A DNA stretch of 64,000 bases from Corallococcus terminator (GCF_003611635.1 NZ_RAVZ01000004.1:1-64000), one strand, 5' to 3'; positions 31,077-52,935 are shown, numbered from the stretch's first letter. Program-made: numbers and translations. Notes: generated by a model from the letters alone, not told the origin.

Positions 31077-32279
31077 TCATTCGATTTCGAAGATCTTCTG
31101 GGGGAACTTGTGCAGTCTCTCAGCCGGCCCGTCTTCCTTGACGAGGAAGTTATCGCACACCCAGCTATAGGTGCGCGCGGTGGCGTAGGAGGGGTGGATC
31201 ACGATGTTCATGTTCTTCCGCAGGAGCATCGGCTCATCCGCGCGAATGAGGGGCCGCTCCACCATGTCGTAGCCCTGCCCGTGGCTGTGGAGCCTCCGCT
31301 CTTCAGGTCTGCCATTCTTTCGCATGAAGGCATTGTAGGCTTCGAAGAGTTCACGGGGCGAGGTGCCAGGCACGAGCCGGCTGCGCATGAAGTGCTGCGC
31401 CTCCAGCGCGAAGGCGAACTCTTCCTTCATCTCCAGAGAGGCATTGCCCAGCACGCAGGTGCGGCCCAACTCAGTGTACAGACCGCCGGGACCATTGTTC
31501 TCCACCAGGAGAGTAAACTGGTCACCCGCCTGTATCACCCGCTTCTGCAAGTGGCGGTTGGCGAAGATGGCCGACACACCCACCGGGGCCGACGAGCACA
31601 GGAAGAGGCCCTGCTCGCTCCCCATGGCATGACCAACCTGCTCGGCAATGGCAGCCACCTCAATGTCGCGCATGCCGGGCTGGATGGCCTTGAGCACCAC
31701 CTCCATCACCTCATCCTGCATCGCGGCGGTGCCCCGAATGAGCGCCAGCTCCTCTTCACTCTTGACGGACTTGATGGTGTCGACCAGATCCGAGGCATCC
31801 ACGAAGTTCGCTTTGGCGAGGCTGTTTCGCTTGAGGTAGTCCACCAGCGCGAACGAGATAGCAGCCGTTGCCACCAGACCCACCGTCCCCGTGGCGAAGC
31901 GCGCGAGCGCCCTGTCCGCGAGCACTGCGTCATACTCAGACGTGTAGAATGCGGACGCGAAGCTGGGAGAGCCCAGAAAACGTCGGGTGCCTCGGCGCAG
32001 GCCATCTCCCTCGGGTGGCAATTCCCTATCCAGGCCGAGCGCGCCCTGCGCAACCACCGTCATCGGCTCGTCTCTGGGGAAGATGACGGCCACGGGATAG
32101 CCATTGGTTGATGGCACATCAGTGAAGTACTTGACATACCCTCCCATGAAATCGTTATTTGACTGAATCAGCAGCACATCAATGTCTCGCTCGGCCATGG
32201 CGGCCCTCACCGCCGCCCAGCGCCGCTCCAACTCTACCGTGGAAATGGCCATATTGATGCGCTCACTGATATCAACCAT
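31077..32279 (-). CDS. M24-family (Xaa-Pro aminopeptidase/creatinase) protein lacking metal ligands
   Basis: The 400-residue protein has the N-terminal creatinase-like domain (1-150, MAERDIDVLLIQSNNDFMGGYVKYFTDVP) and a pita-bread domain (~165-400). The five metal ligands of M24 aminopeptidases are changed: the first Asp is Glu (LLVENNG), the second is Glu (YTELGRT), the Glu in the I-E-P motif is His (VIHPSY), and the last Glu is Cys (VCDNFLVKEDG). Only the His of HSHGQG remains. That points to a metal-free hydrolase of creatinase, ectoine-hydrolase or lyase type rather than a peptidase. The ATG at 32279 has AGGAGG upstream. It lies 209 bp downstream of, and in the same direction as, the PKS/NRPS genes, so it may belong to the cluster. 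Confidence 0.8.
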   Translation of the reverse strand: MVDISERINMAISTVELERRWAAVRAAMAERDIDVLLIQSNNDFMGGYVKYFTDVPSTNGYPVAVIFPRDEPMTVVAQGALGLDRELPPEGDGLRRGTRRFLGSPSFASAFYTSEYDAVLADRALARFATGTVGLVATAAISFALVDYLKRNSLAKANFVDASDLVDTIKSVKSEEELALIRGTAAMQDEVMEVVLKAIQPGMRDIEVAAIAEQVGHAMGSEQGLFLCSSAPVGVSAIFANRHLQKRVIQAGDQFTLLVENNGPGGLYTELGRTCVLGNASLEMKEEFAFALEAQHFMRSRLVPGTSPRELFEAYNAFMRKNGRPEERRLHSHGQGYDMVERPLIRADEPMLLRKNMNIVIHPSYATARTYSWVCDNFLVKEDGPAERLHKFPQKIFEIE

Positions 32280-32488
32280 CCTCTGCCTCCTATTTCAGGT
32301 GGTTCTCTGGTCCGGGCGGCGCGATAGCCTCCCTCTTGAGAAAGGGCCAGAGCAGAAGTCCTCACGCACAAGCCCATCTCTTGCGTCTGTCTCCCTGAGC
32401 CATCCATGGCGCGAAGCCGCATTGCCGCGATGGATGGCACGGGGGGGAAGGCGGGGCCTCCATCGGCCCCGCTCCGCCTCACCCCGTT

Positions 32489-35400
32489 TCAGCTCCGTGC
32501 GACGGGATGTCCCTCCAACACTGACTCCAAGTGCTTTACGAGGGAGCTCAAGTGGGGCTCGCGCAGCATGGTTGAGTGCGAGCCCGGCACGTCGATGCTT
32601 TCACAGGGGCCCTGTACGAGCCGCTGCCACGCAGGCGTCATGTCGGTGGTAGCGGAGGAGGCCGCGCGCAGCCCGGATGTCAGCGCCTCGCCTGCCCGCA
32701 GCACCGTCGTCTTCAGTGGGCAAGGTTTTGGCTCGTAGCCAAGGATGATCCGCGCGTTGCGCTCGAAATCCCGGTAGAGCTGGGAGAGGGCCTGGATGTC
32801 CAGGTCCTGTTCGACCGCACCCTTCGCCAACTCCAGGACGTGCCGGAGCCGTTCCCCGGGAGCCATCTGATCCAGCAGCGGGCGCTTCAGGGCCGCCACC
32901 AACGCTTCTCCGCCCACGTCGCTCGCGAACCACAACAACAGGCTGACGTCGTCGGCTCCGTGCTGCTGGTAGGCCTCGGGCGTCCAACTGTCCAGCAGCA
33001 CCAGCCGCTCGATCTCCTCCCCCGCCTCACAAAGCTGGCGCGCCATTTCATATGCGAAGATGCCTCCCGTGGACCAGCCTCCGAGCAGATACGGGCCGCG
33101 CGGCTGCACGGCGCGCACCTGCGCGAGGTACCACGCCGCCCGCTGCTCAAGCGTTTCGCAGCCCTCGGCAGGCGCTACTGCGCGCAACGCATAGACAGGA
33201 CGCCCACTTTCCATCTGGGTGGCTAGCGGGCCATAGCAGCTCACGTCGCCCCCCGTGGGGTGCATCAGGAAAAGGGGCGCTGCGCGGTCGCCCTGCCGCA
33301 GCATGATGAGCGGAGTCTGGGCCGGTTTCGGGGCGCGGTTCGCGTCCAGCATCCGCGCCTGGGTTTCGATGGTGTCCCCCGTCAGCAGGCTGGCGATGTG
33401 GAACTCCTGTGAGAACTCCTTGCGGATGCGTGCGATCAACCGCACCGCGAGTAATGAGTGTCCTCCAAGAGCGAAGAAGCCGTCCTGGATGCCAATCGGT
33501 TTTTTCTGGAGCAGGTCCTCCCAGATCTGCGTCAGTCGCAGTTCGGTCGGGGTGCTCGGCGCCACGTACTGGGCACGCTTGAGCGGCAGGCTCTCCACGG
33601 CCGGCAGGGCCTTGCGATCCACCTTTCCGTTGGCCGTCTGGGGGAACTGCTCAAGCATCACGAAGTCCGAGGGAACCATGGGCGCTGGGAGGCGCTTCCT
33701 CAGGAACGCTGCGAGGTCCTCGGAAGACACAGGACCGGCGTGTCCCGATGCTGGCGTCATGTAGGCGATGAGACGCTTGTCCCCCGAGGAAACCTCCCGA
33801 ACGACAACGACGACATCCCTCACGCGTGGGTGCTGGGCCAGGCTGCGCTCGATCTCCTCGACCTCGATCCGGTGGCCCCGGATCTTCATCTGCTGGTCGA
33901 CTCGACCGAAGAACTTCACGTGCCCATCAGGCAGGAAGCGTGCGTGGTCTCCGGTGCGGTACATGCGCGCGCCAGGACACCCGCTGAACGGGTCCGGCAG
34001 GAAACGCTCGACCGTCAGTGCTGGCTGGTCGTGGTAGCCGCGGGCCAGCCCCTCCCCTCCAATGTAGAGCTCGCCAATCACCCCCACCGGGACTGGCTGC
34101 TTGCGCTCATCCAAGATGTAGAACTGCGTATTGGCGATTGGCTTGCCGATGGTGATGGCGTCCTCGCCGTGGACACGGGAGGTGGACGACCAGATGGTCG
34201 TCTCCGTGGGGCCGTACATGTTGTGCAGCTCGCACGGCAGCGATGCGAGGTCCTTGATGATGGAGGGGGGCAGCGCCTCGCCACCCAGCATCAGCTTCCG
34301 CAGACCGCGCAGCGCGTCGAAGGTGTCCGGGTCCGTCACCAGCATGCGCGCCAGGGACGGCGTGCACTGCAGGTGTGTGACACGGTGGCGCCGGAGATTG
34401 TCAGCGATGGACTCGTCCGCCCTGGGCCGCGCATTGCTCGACTCGCGCAGCTTGTTGAGGTGCACCAGGCTGGCCAACACGTCCCGGGTTTCGACGCCAA
34501 AGTCGATGAGGCACGCCACCTCATCGACGCCCAAAGCCTTGAGCTGCTCAATGCGGGACAGACACGACTCGGGCGTACCGAACAGACCGATGTCGCGGAT
34601 GAAGCGCTCCACCGCCTTGGACAGCAGGAAGTCCATGTCCTGCTGCGGCAGGCCCTCGAAGGACGTCGAGCCCGCGAGTTCGCCGAGCGCCGCCTTCATC
34701 AGGTCCGCCGACCGCCGCAGGTACTCCGTGAGCGGGCCGGGCACCGTGCGCTGTACGAAGTCCTCGTCGTGCGCGACGAAGGTATGCATCATCAGCGTGA
34801 CGTGGCCGGGGCCGGTGTGACCGGCCGCCGCCCACGCCTCACGGTAGAGGCGCAGGTTCTTCTCCAGTCCATTAAGGTCCTGCCCGAGCAGGTGGGTCAG
34901 CAGGCCAGCCCCGCGCTCGCCTGCGAGCCGGTACGTCTCCGGGTTCCCCGCCGCAGTGAGGAAGTAGGGCAGTTCGGCCTGCACGGGCCGGGGTAGCGTC
35001 CGCACCTGCGTCGCTTGGCCGGTGCCACCGACGAAGTCCAGCGTTTCTCCCCGCCACAGGCTGCGCACGGTGTCGATGCCCTCGATCATCAGCTGCCGAC
35101 GCGCGGCGTAGTTCTGCGGCATGAGCGTGAAGTCGTCCGCGTGCCAGCCAGAGGCGAAGGAGAGCGCGACGCGACCCTGGGAAAGGTTGTCGACGATGGC
35201 CCACTCCTCCGCCACGCGGATGGGATTGTGCAGCGGCAGCACGACGCTGCCCGCCCGGATGCCCACGCGCTTGGTGGCTGTAGCCAGCGCCGCGCTCACC
35301 ACCGAGGGATTGGGGTACAGGCCTCCGAAGTCATGGAAGTGCCTTTCCGGCGTCCACACCGCCAGGAAGTCGTTTTCGTCGGCGAACCGCGCGCCCTCCA

Positions 35401-38400
35401 TCAGCAGCTCGTAGGAGCTGTCACCACCGGTGGCGCTCGCGAAGTAGAAGAGGCTGAAGTCGATGCCCCTGTCCCCCTGTTCGCTGAGCCTGGGTGCCGG
35501 ACCGCGCGAGGACGTGGGTGCGAGCTGCAGGGGGCTCTGGAGCACCACCCGGAAGCCGCGAGCCAGCGTCCAGAACAGCTCCAACACCGAGATGTCGAAG
35601 GAGATGCTGGTGACAGCCAGCCACGTCCCCGGCTCGCGACCGAGCCGCTCGTCCATGCCGGTGAAGAAGTTCGCCACGTTGCGGTGGGTGACCTCCGTGC
35701 CCTTGGGCCTCCCCGTGGAGCCCGAGGTGTAGAGGATGTACGCAAGGTGGTGGCCGCGAGCGCCCGAGGCGAGGTTGTGGCCGGGAGCCTGCTGGAGCGA
35801 CACCCGCTCCGCGTCGAGCCAGACCCTGTTCACGCGCGCTCGCGACAGCAGGTGCTGCGCGCCGTCCCCCATGATGAGCACCCTGGCACCTGAGTCCTCC
35901 AGCATGTGGGCCAAGCGCTCCTCGGGATAGGTGGGATCCAGCGGTACGTAGGCCCCTCCTGCCTTGAGGATCCCCATCAGCCCCACCATCATGTCGATGG
36001 AGCGCTCCAGGCACAGCGCGACGAGCGTCTCGGGTCCCACGCCCAGCCCCCGCAGCCGGTGCGCGAGCTGATTGGCTCGCACGTTGAGCTGCGTGTATGT
36101 GAGCTGCTCCTGCCCGAAGATGAGCGCCACGGCGTCCGGGGTGCGCTCAACCTGGGCCTCGAACAACTCGTGGACGCACTGCTCGCGCGGGAAATCCACC
36201 GCCGTGTCGTTCCACTCCAGCAGCAGTTGGCGCTGCTCCTCCTCGCTCAGCAGCGAAACCTCCTGGATCCGCAGCGGGGGCAGCTCGCCGAGCGGGCGCG
36301 CGGGGTCGCCCTCGATGGCATCGAGGACCGCGCCGAAATAGCGCGCGTACCGTTCAACGGTCTCCCGCTTCCACAGCGCCGCGCAGTAGGCGATGCGGAG
36401 GTCCAGCGTGCCCCCGGCCTCGATGACCTCCAGGTTGAGATCATAGGGCGTCGCCCTGCGTGCGATCGGCACCTCACGGAGCGTGAGCCCGGGCAGTTTC
36501 ACGGCCATGCGCTCCTCCGCGTGCTCGTAGGAGAACATGACGTCGAAGAAGGGGTTGTACCCGTGGCCACCCACCTTCAGGCGCTCAAGGATGACGCCCA
36601 GGGGGAAGTCCTGGTGCTCGTTGGCTTCAAGGCAGCGCCGCTTCACTTCGGCGAGCAGTTCGCTGAAGGTGGCGTTGGCGCCCACCGAGACACGCACGGG
36701 CAGCGCGTTGACGAACATGCCCACCGCATCCTCGAAACCGCCTCGCTGGCGTCCAAGCTGGGCCGTGCCGAGGGTGATGTCACGCTGTCCCGTGAGCCGT
36801 TGCAGCAGCGTGTGGCAGGCGGCGAAGAGCACCATGTAGACGGACGCGCCATACTCGCGGGCCCGTATGCGCAGCTGCCGCGAGGGACGACGCAGGTGAA
36901 TCTCTCCGCCCTCGAAGCGCTGCACCGCGGGCCTGGGGAAGTCGAGCCACAACTCCAGGCGCGGCACTTCGTTCGAGAACCGCTCGCGCCAGTAGCGCTC
37001 CTGCACAGCCGCCCCGGACCGCAGGTACTTCTGCTCCCAGGTGGCGTGCTCATGGCCCTGCCGCGCCACTGGACTCAGCGCCTCACCCATGTAGAGCGCG
37101 ATGAACTCGCGCACCACGAGCGTGGTCGTGGTGCCATCCGCGGTGATGTGATGCATGTCGAAGGCCAGCACATACCTCTCCTCCTCCACCCCCAGCAGCC
37201 CCACGCGAAGGAGCGGAGGGCTCGCCAGGTTGAAGGGACGGATGAACCGCCTCAGCCATCCGTCGATGTCCGTGCCCGTAGCGTGCTCGAGCTCCAGGCC
37301 CGCCGCCGGGTGGACACGCTGGACGAGCCGCCCGTCGTCGTCCATCACGAACGTGCTGCGCAGGGCCTCGTGTCGCTGGAGGATCTCCCGGAAGCACGCC
37401 TCCACGCGGGTCGCGTCCAGGGCGCCGCGAACCTCCCAGGCACCGTGGTTGTGGTAGGCCATCTCCCCGTCTGGGAACTGGCACTGGAAGTAGAGACCGC
37501 GCTGGATGAAGGACGTGGGGTGATCCACCGGCCCGCCCGCCAGTGCCGGAGGAGGCACCGACACCGGAAGGGCGTGCGGTGCGGGGCCGCTTCTGGAGGG
37601 ACGAGGCCCGGGCGGAGGGGCGAACCCGGCCGCCATCATCTCGTCGATGCTCTCCGCCAGCGCGGCGCTGAAGCGGCGAATGTCCTCCTCCGTGTGAGCG
37701 GTGGAGAGAAAGAGGTTGCGCCCTTCCCACACGTAGACGCCCTTGCTCAACAGCCGATAGTAGAGGAGTTCCCAATCCCCCTTGAGTTCGAGGCGGAAGA
37801 GCGATCCGAAATGCACGACACGCACGGGAGCGCCCACACGCACGAAGTGCGCGTTGAGTTCGCTGGCAAGCGCGGCGGTCCTGTCATTGAGCCGCCGCTG
37901 CAAGCTGGGGCCCTCGTCACGCAAGTGCCGCAGCACCGCGCGCGCCGCGGCCAGCGACAATGGATGGTGACAGAAGGTACCCGCGACGAAGGTGTTCTGC
38001 ACCTTGGGGCCCGAGTCATCCCCGAAGCGCCAGGCGCCGCCGTCCACGGCATCCATGAAGCGCCGCGCGCCGGCCACGATGCCAATGGGCAGTCCGCCGC
38101 CAATCACCTTGCCGTAGGTGGACAGGTCGGCGCGGATGCCGAAGTGAGCCTGCGCGCCCCCTGGCCCGGTACGGAAGCCGGTGATGACCTCGTCGAAGAT
38201 GAGCGCCACCCCAGCGTCGGCGGTGATGCCGCGCAGTTCCTCCAGGAAGCTCCGGGGCTGGTGGTCCGGGCGCCGGCTCTGCACGGGCTCCACCAGCACC
38301 GCCGCGATGTCCGTGGCATGCCGGCGGATGACCTCGAGCGAGGCCGGAGCGCCGTACTCCAACACGATGGTGTCGCCCGCCATGCCCCGGGTCGTCCCTG

Positions 38401-41400
38401 GCGCCAGCGGCAGGCCCCGCAGCGCGTCGTCGGCGTCGGAGACCGCCAGCACTCCATCGAAGGTGCCGTGGTACGAGCCCGCGAACGTCACCACCTTCGA
38501 GCGGCCTGTGACAGCGCGTGCCAGGCGCAGCGCCACCATCACCGCTTCGGTGCCGGTGTTGTAGAAGGCGACCCGCTCGACGCCGGTGGCCTCGGCGAGC
38601 ATCATCGCCACCTCGCCCGGTAGCGGCGTCATGGGTCCAAGCGGCGCGCCTCGGTTCAGTTCCTCGGCCACGGCTTCGGCGACGAAGGCCGGGCGGTGCC
38701 CGAAGAGGAACACCCCGAAGCCCATCGTCATGTCGAGGTACTCGTTGCCGTCGACGTCCCAGACCTTGCTGCCCTCCGCGCGCGTGACGTGGAGGGGATA
38801 GATCATCTCCTTCCAGGACGACCGGAACCCAGCCACCGCACGGTTGTTGGCCACCGTGGGCCGGGTTTCATCCGCCAGGCGCTTCGAGCCCGGCGTGAGC
38901 GTCGTGAAGTCACCGATGAGCGTCTTCAGGAACAAGCCCTGACGTGCGTCCAACTCCGGGTCGCGGTGCGTGTTGATTCGCCGGTACGGCACGAATGCCT
39001 TCGGAGCTCCGGGCACTCCGGGCACGTCCACCGGCGCCGCCGTACCGGGTGTCGGCACGGGCCGCGGCTCTGTCTTCGGGGCGGGGGCACGGGGTCCCGT
39101 GGAGGACGCCTCGCCACCGACCTGCCGCAGCAGCGCGAGCTGGTCCGCGACGATGCGCTCCATCACCTCTCGCGAACCGCCCCCTCCCGTTCGTAGCAGT
39201 GTGAGTTGGTCCGCGACGATGCGCTCCAGCCCTCCTGACGAACCGACCCTGTCCTCCGCCAGTGGCAGGGGCTGGGCGGCCCGTCCCTCCGCGTCCGGCG
39301 TGAGGGTTGGAGTCTCTTGCGGAGTCGGCTCGGGCGGCATCATCTGGTCCAGGAACAAGGCCATCTTCCTGACGGTCGATACCTCTGCCTCGAAGGCATT
39401 GATGGGAATGAGCACACCGAAGCGCCGCTCGATGACCTTGCGCAAACTGAACAGCGCCAGCGAGTCCACCCCGAGCTGGAACAGGTCGTGGTCTGCGGAG
39501 AACTCGCCGGATGAATCGCCCATGAAGCCGCGGATCAGCTCGCTCAGCTCCGTGAGCAGGGTGGCCTCGCGGGCAGGGGCCGGCGAGGGCGCGTTGCCGC
39601 GGACCGCGGTGGGTTCCCGCTGAGGCAGCAGCGCGGGCGGAGGGACCGTGGAGGAATGGGAAGCCGGTGCCTGCGTCAGCGTGGGCGGGGAGACCTCAAG
39701 CCAGTAACGCTCCCGTTGCCAGGGATAGTTCGGCAATGAAACCCGCCGCCCTCCAGCGCCAAGGACGCCCGCCCAGTCCACCTGGAATCCGGCGCACCAC
39801 AGAGCACCCAATGCGTCCAGCATGCTCGCCGCCTCGTCGCGACCAGTGCGCAGCGAAGCAACCAAGGCGAGCTGCTCTTGGGGCAGGCTGGCGGTCACCA
39901 GACCGAGCAGCGTCGGCTTCGGGCCCAGCTCGACGAACGTCGTCGCTCCAGCCTCGCGCAGGGCCCTCACCCCGTCAGCCATCCGCACCGTTGTGTGCAC
40001 GTGGCGCACCCAGTAGCCGGGCTCCCGCGCCTCTTCCGTGATCAGCCTGCCACTGACGTTGCTGACCAGCGGAAGGGAGGGGCTCTGGTAGGTGATCGAT
40101 TCGGCCACGCGCCGGAAGGCGTCCAGCATCGGCGCCATGAGGGGCGAGTGGAAGGCATGCGACACGCGAAGCCGCTTGGTTTTCACTCCACGGGCGGCGA
40201 AGCCCCCGGCGAGCTCCTGCACAAGCTCTTCATCGCCGGAGATCACCACCTGCTCCGGCCCGTTGACTGCTGCGATGGATACCTTCCCCGCCTGGGGCGC
40301 CAGCGCGGGGGCCACTTCGCCCTCCGACGCGGCGATCGACACCATGGCGCCGCCAGAGGGCAGTGCCTGCATCAGTCGTCCGCGCGCGCCCACCAGCCGC
40401 ACCGCGTCCTCCAGCGAGAAGACGCCCGCCACACAAGCGGCCACGAGTTCGCCCAGACTGTGGCCCGCGACCAGTTCCGGCACCACGCACCACGAACGCC
40501 ACAGCGCTGCGAGCGCGTACTCCAGCGAGAACAGCGAGGCCTGGGTGTACACCGTCTGATCCAGCAGCGCTGCATGGGCGCTGCCTGGCGCTGCCCACAT
40601 CACTTCGCGGAGTGGCTGCTCAAGCTCCTTGTCGAAGAGCGCGAAGCAGCGCTCGAGCGCCTCGCGGAACACCGGCCACGTTTCGGAGAGGCCCCGGCCC
40701 ATGGCCGTCACCTGCGACCCCTGCCCGGTGAAGAGGAAGGCCAGCTTGCCACTCCGAGACGCGCTCGTGTCACGAGACACGCCCTGGGGTTTCTGTCCCC
40801 GTGCCACCGCCACCAGCGTCGCCCTCAGCGCCTCGCGCGAGGTGGCCGTCACGGCCAAGCGGTGCTCCATGGGACCGCGCGTCGTCGCCAGGCTGAAGGC
40901 CAGATCTCCGAGGCCGACCTCCGGCTGGGTCTCCAGGTACTGGCCCAGCCGCGCGGCCACCGCCTCCAGCGCCTTCGGACTCCGGGCCGACAGCACCATC
41001 AACTCCGCCCCCCGCGGCGGCGCAGCGATTGCGGGCTCCACCAGGGGAGCCTCCTCCAGCACCACGTGTGCGTTGGTGCCGCTCAAGCCGAAGGAGCTCA
41101 CGCCCGCCATACGCGGCCGGTCCGTCCGAGGCCAGGCCAGTGGCTCGGTGGCCAGGATGAGCGCGCTGCCCTCCAACTCGATATGCGCGTTGAGCCTGCG
41201 AAAGTGGAGATTCTTCGGGATGCGACCGTGCTCGAGCGCGAGCACCGCCTTGATGAGGCCAGCGATGCCCGCCGCCGCTTCCAAGTGTCCGATGTTGCTC
41301 TTCAGTGCACCCAACACACAGCGTGAGCCATCGGGCCGCATGCCCCCCAACACGTCCCGGAGTGCCTGGACCTCGATGGGATCGCCCAGCGAGGTGCCCG

Positions 41401-42420
41401 TTCCGTGGGTTTCGACGTAGCCAATGGCGTCTGCTTCGACGCGTGCGTCGCGCAGCGCATCACGCAGCAGCGCCTGCTGGGCAAGGACATTGGGCGCCGT
41501 GAGTCCCGTCGAGCGACCATCCTGGTTGATGGCCGAGCCGCGGATGATCGCCCAGATGCGGTTGCCATCCCGCCGCGCGTCACTCAGGCGCTTGAGAACG
41601 ACCAGGCCACACCCCTCTCCCCGGACGAAGCCGTTGGCCGAGGCATCAAAGGTACGGCAGCGCCCGTCGGGAGAGAGGGCCTGGGTGCGCGCCAGCCCCT
41701 CCATCAGTACGGGAGAGAGAATCATGTTCACCCCGCCCACCAGCGCCAGGTCGCTCTCACCCGAGCGCAGGCTACGGCAGGCCAGATGCACGGCCACCAG
41801 CGATGACGAGCACGCGGTGTCGATGGTCAAGCAGGGCCCCTGCAGCCCCAGCGCATAGGAGAGCCGCCCGGCGGCGATGCTGAGCAGGTTGCCCGTGGTG
41901 CTGTAGGCGTCCTGCTCCTCGTTCGGCTGGCGCGTGACGCTGTCCGAGTAGTCCTTGGAGCAAGCGCCGACAAACACCCCGGTGCGACTGCTGGAGAGTG
42001 CACCCGGCGGGATGCCGGCGTCCTCCAGCGCCTCCCAAGCCACCTCCAGCAGCAGTCGGTGCTGGGGATCCAGCGAGCGCGCCTCGCGGGGCGGAACGCC
42101 AAAGAAGGCCGCATCGAAGCCGTCCACGGGCTCCGTGAGCAACCCCGCCCAGCGCGGCACGCCCGCACCCGGCTGGCTGCCCACCAACGCCCAGCGAGGC
42201 TCAAGCGGCTGGACCGCGTCCCGGCCCGCATCGAGCAGTTCCCAGAACGTCCTGGGGGCGTCGGCGCCGCCGGGTAAGCGGCAGCCCATCCCGACGATGG
42301 CAAGTGGCTCATGCTGCTGCTGCTCCACCTGTTCGAGGGACGCGAGCCGCTCCTCCAGCCGCCGGATGACGACGGCGGCCTTCTTCAATCGCTCCTGTTG
42401 TGCGCCAGTGCTGGGAGCAT

Positions 42421-42424
<4 letters not shown>
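32489..42424 (-). CDS. Hybrid PKS-NRPS: KS-AT-ACP-AMT-C-A(MOX)-PCP-TE
   Basis: The 3311-residue megasynthase starts at the ATG overlapping the previous gene's stop (ATGA at 42421-42424). Domains (approximate residues): docking coil 1-35; KS 40-470 (Cys in DTACSSS ~204); AT 570-880 (GHSLGE; HAFH, malonyl type); ACP 950-1030 (GVDSL). A linker with a duplicated [12 protein letters not shown] follows. Class III aminotransferase 1130-1590 (PLP Lys in [10 protein letters not shown] ~1437); condensation 1630-2050 (HHITADG); adenylation from 2080 (A3 [10 protein letters not shown] ~2235). A luciferase-like FMN monooxygenase is inserted at ~2310-2655 between A4 and A5. PCP ~2988 (GGHSL); thioesterase 3035-3311 (GWSTGG). 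Substrate-pocket residues read D-I-L-Q-M-G-M-I-W-K, close to glycine codes. No KR: the beta-ketone is the substrate for amination. Confidence 0.93.
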
Positions 42425-51444
<9,020 letters not shown>

Positions 51445-51457
51445 CTCGATGTGCTCC

Positions 51458-52261
51458 TCACCGGGCAACCTTTTCATCCAGCCAAGCCGCGATGTCTGCA
51501 ATCACCCGTTCAGTCCCAGGCTCATCGACAATCCAATGGGCATGGTGGGCATACTCCAGGTACTTTCCAATCTGCCTGTATTTGTCTGCCACCAACCGCT
51601 GTGTCTCGATAGGGATGACCCGGTCCCTCGCCGCTCCGATCGTCAAGACAGGCACCTCGATGCGCGCCTCGTCGACGTACCCGGTCCGCTGGGGATCCCG
51701 GGCACGGTAGAACAGGTCCTGGTAGACGAGGCCCGAGTCGTAGCAGGTCCCTTCATAGAGACGCGCATGCCGAGCGCGCGGAACACAGTTCAACATCCCC
51801 CAGCTGAATCCTGCCTTCCAGAAGCGGTGTGCACGTGCCTCGGGCCTTAAGCTATAAAGGATGTTGGCAAAGATGAACCGAGGGGCCAGCGTCGCCTTGC
51901 GCGGGAGGCCCGAGGGCGCGGTGGATGCCAACAGCACCACCGCGCGGGTCATGCCTCGCTCCGCGAGCTTCTGCGCCAGGAGCCCCCCCATGGAGTGTCC
52001 GAAGACAATCGGCAACCGCCCCGTCTCCGCCCTGAGCCGGCGCGCCTCCAAGTCCATATCGTCCACATAGTCGGCCAGCCTTACCCCTAAGAGCTCAGCG
52101 GGCGGAGCACTGCCCAACCGAAGGTGGGGCCGCAGCGTCGGCGTTTCCACGCGCCAACCGACTTCCCGGAAGTGACCGGCCATGCGGCTCCATACCTCTC
52201 CCGTGCACCCCACCCCATGAACCATCAAGATGGCGCCCCTGGCACCCGAACGCTCTGTCAT
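51458..52261 (-). CDS. Alpha/beta-hydrolase, first gene of the PKS/NRPS operon
   Basis: This 267-residue hydrolase has the oxyanion HG in LMVHGVGCTGEVW, the nucleophile elbow GHSMGG (~100), an acid in IGAARDRVIP (~220) and His in YAHHAHWIVDEPG (~243), a complete Ser-Asp-His set. There is no lipase lid or signal peptide. The start is the ATG at 52261 with GAGGTG upstream. It lies 13 nt before the PKS gene, so it is co-transcribed. Possible roles are an editing (type II-like) thioesterase or a tailoring hydrolase; sequence alone does not decide. Confidence 0.85.
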   Translation of the reverse strand: MTERSGARGAILMVHGVGCTGEVWSRMAGHFREVGWRVETPTLRPHLRLGSAPPAELLGVRLADYVDDMDLEARRLRAETGRLPIVFGHSMGGLLAQKLAERGMTRAVVLLASTAPSGLPRKATLAPRFIFANILYSLRPEARAHRFWKAGFSWGMLNCVPRARHARLYEGTCYDSGLVYQDLFYRARDPQRTGYVDEARIEVPVLTIGAARDRVIPIETQRLVADKYRQIGKYLEYAHHAHWIVDEPGTERVIADIAAWLDEKVAR

Positions 52262-52450
52262 TCTTGACACCTCAACGCCAAAACCCAACGCCAAAGCCCA
52301 ACGCCCCCGCCGCCAGCGCAATTCTTGGCAAATCCACTACGAGCTTGGGAGTCAATATGCAATAGGCAACAGGCAACACAGCATTCAAAACCGCAATAGC
52401 GGAATTTTACTTAATCCTTTGACTACCCAGACAACCTCCTTCCAGACAAC
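52262..52450 (-). promoter_or_regulatory. AT-rich upstream region of the PKS/NRPS operon
   Basis: About 190 bp with markedly lower GC than the rest of the window, containing short tandem units (GCAATAGGCAACAGGCAAC near 52360-52378) and several T/A-rich hexamers. It is immediately upstream of the hydrolase-PKS-NRPS operon and has no gene. A promoter is expected here; no single -35/-10 pair is convincing. Confidence 0.4.
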
Positions 52451-52554
52451 CGCCTTATGGGGTGGCCTCCCCTGCGTCAGGCAGATGTGAAGAAGCATCG
52501 GAAGCAGGGCGAGGACGGCGGAGCGCGGTCACCTCTCCGCGAAGCGGAAGAAGG

Positions 52555-52830
52555 AGGCCGTGCTCCGACAGGGGAACCGCAAGGCGCGGGCTCGGTACCG
52601 TCTGCAGGGCGTGCGCACATCGAAGGTCCGCTGCCTGCGGCTGATGCACCATGCGGGGCTGCTGGCGCCAAGCCAAGCCCGACGCGTGCTGGGGACTCGC
52701 TTCGAAGCCCCCAAGCCCATTCTTCAGGGCGTCAAGGCCCGCTTCGGTGCGTACGACTGACGGTGTCGCCCCGGGCCTGGCCATCCGCCACGCCAACGGC
52801 AGCCAGTACACCTCCGACGCCTTCCAGCCT
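52555..52830 (+). pseudogene. IS3-family transposase (OrfB) remnant
   Basis: Two out-of-frame pieces of an IS3 integrase-type transposase are visible. One reads YRLQGVRTSKVRCLRLMHHAGLLAP (about 52590-52670), the other GLAIRHANGSQYTSDAFQ (about 52775-52825), the latter being the segment around the second catalytic Asp, here changed (HANGSQYTS where HDHGSQYTS is typical). Intervening and flanking parts are lost. The remnant separates the biosynthetic operon from asnS. Confidence 0.75.
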
Positions 52831-52935
52831 GAACGACCTTGCCTCGGGCGGCAGGCGGACTCCCGGGTGAAGTCGCTTGCCTCGGCGCCTGCCTGCGGCT
52901 AAGGGCGCTGTGGGTTTGCGAAGGGAGCGAAAGGC

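Noticed and set aside
35906-38623. 905-codon forward open frame within the PKS/NRPS region
   Set aside because: Antisense of condensation and aminotransferase domains; no coding signal of its own.
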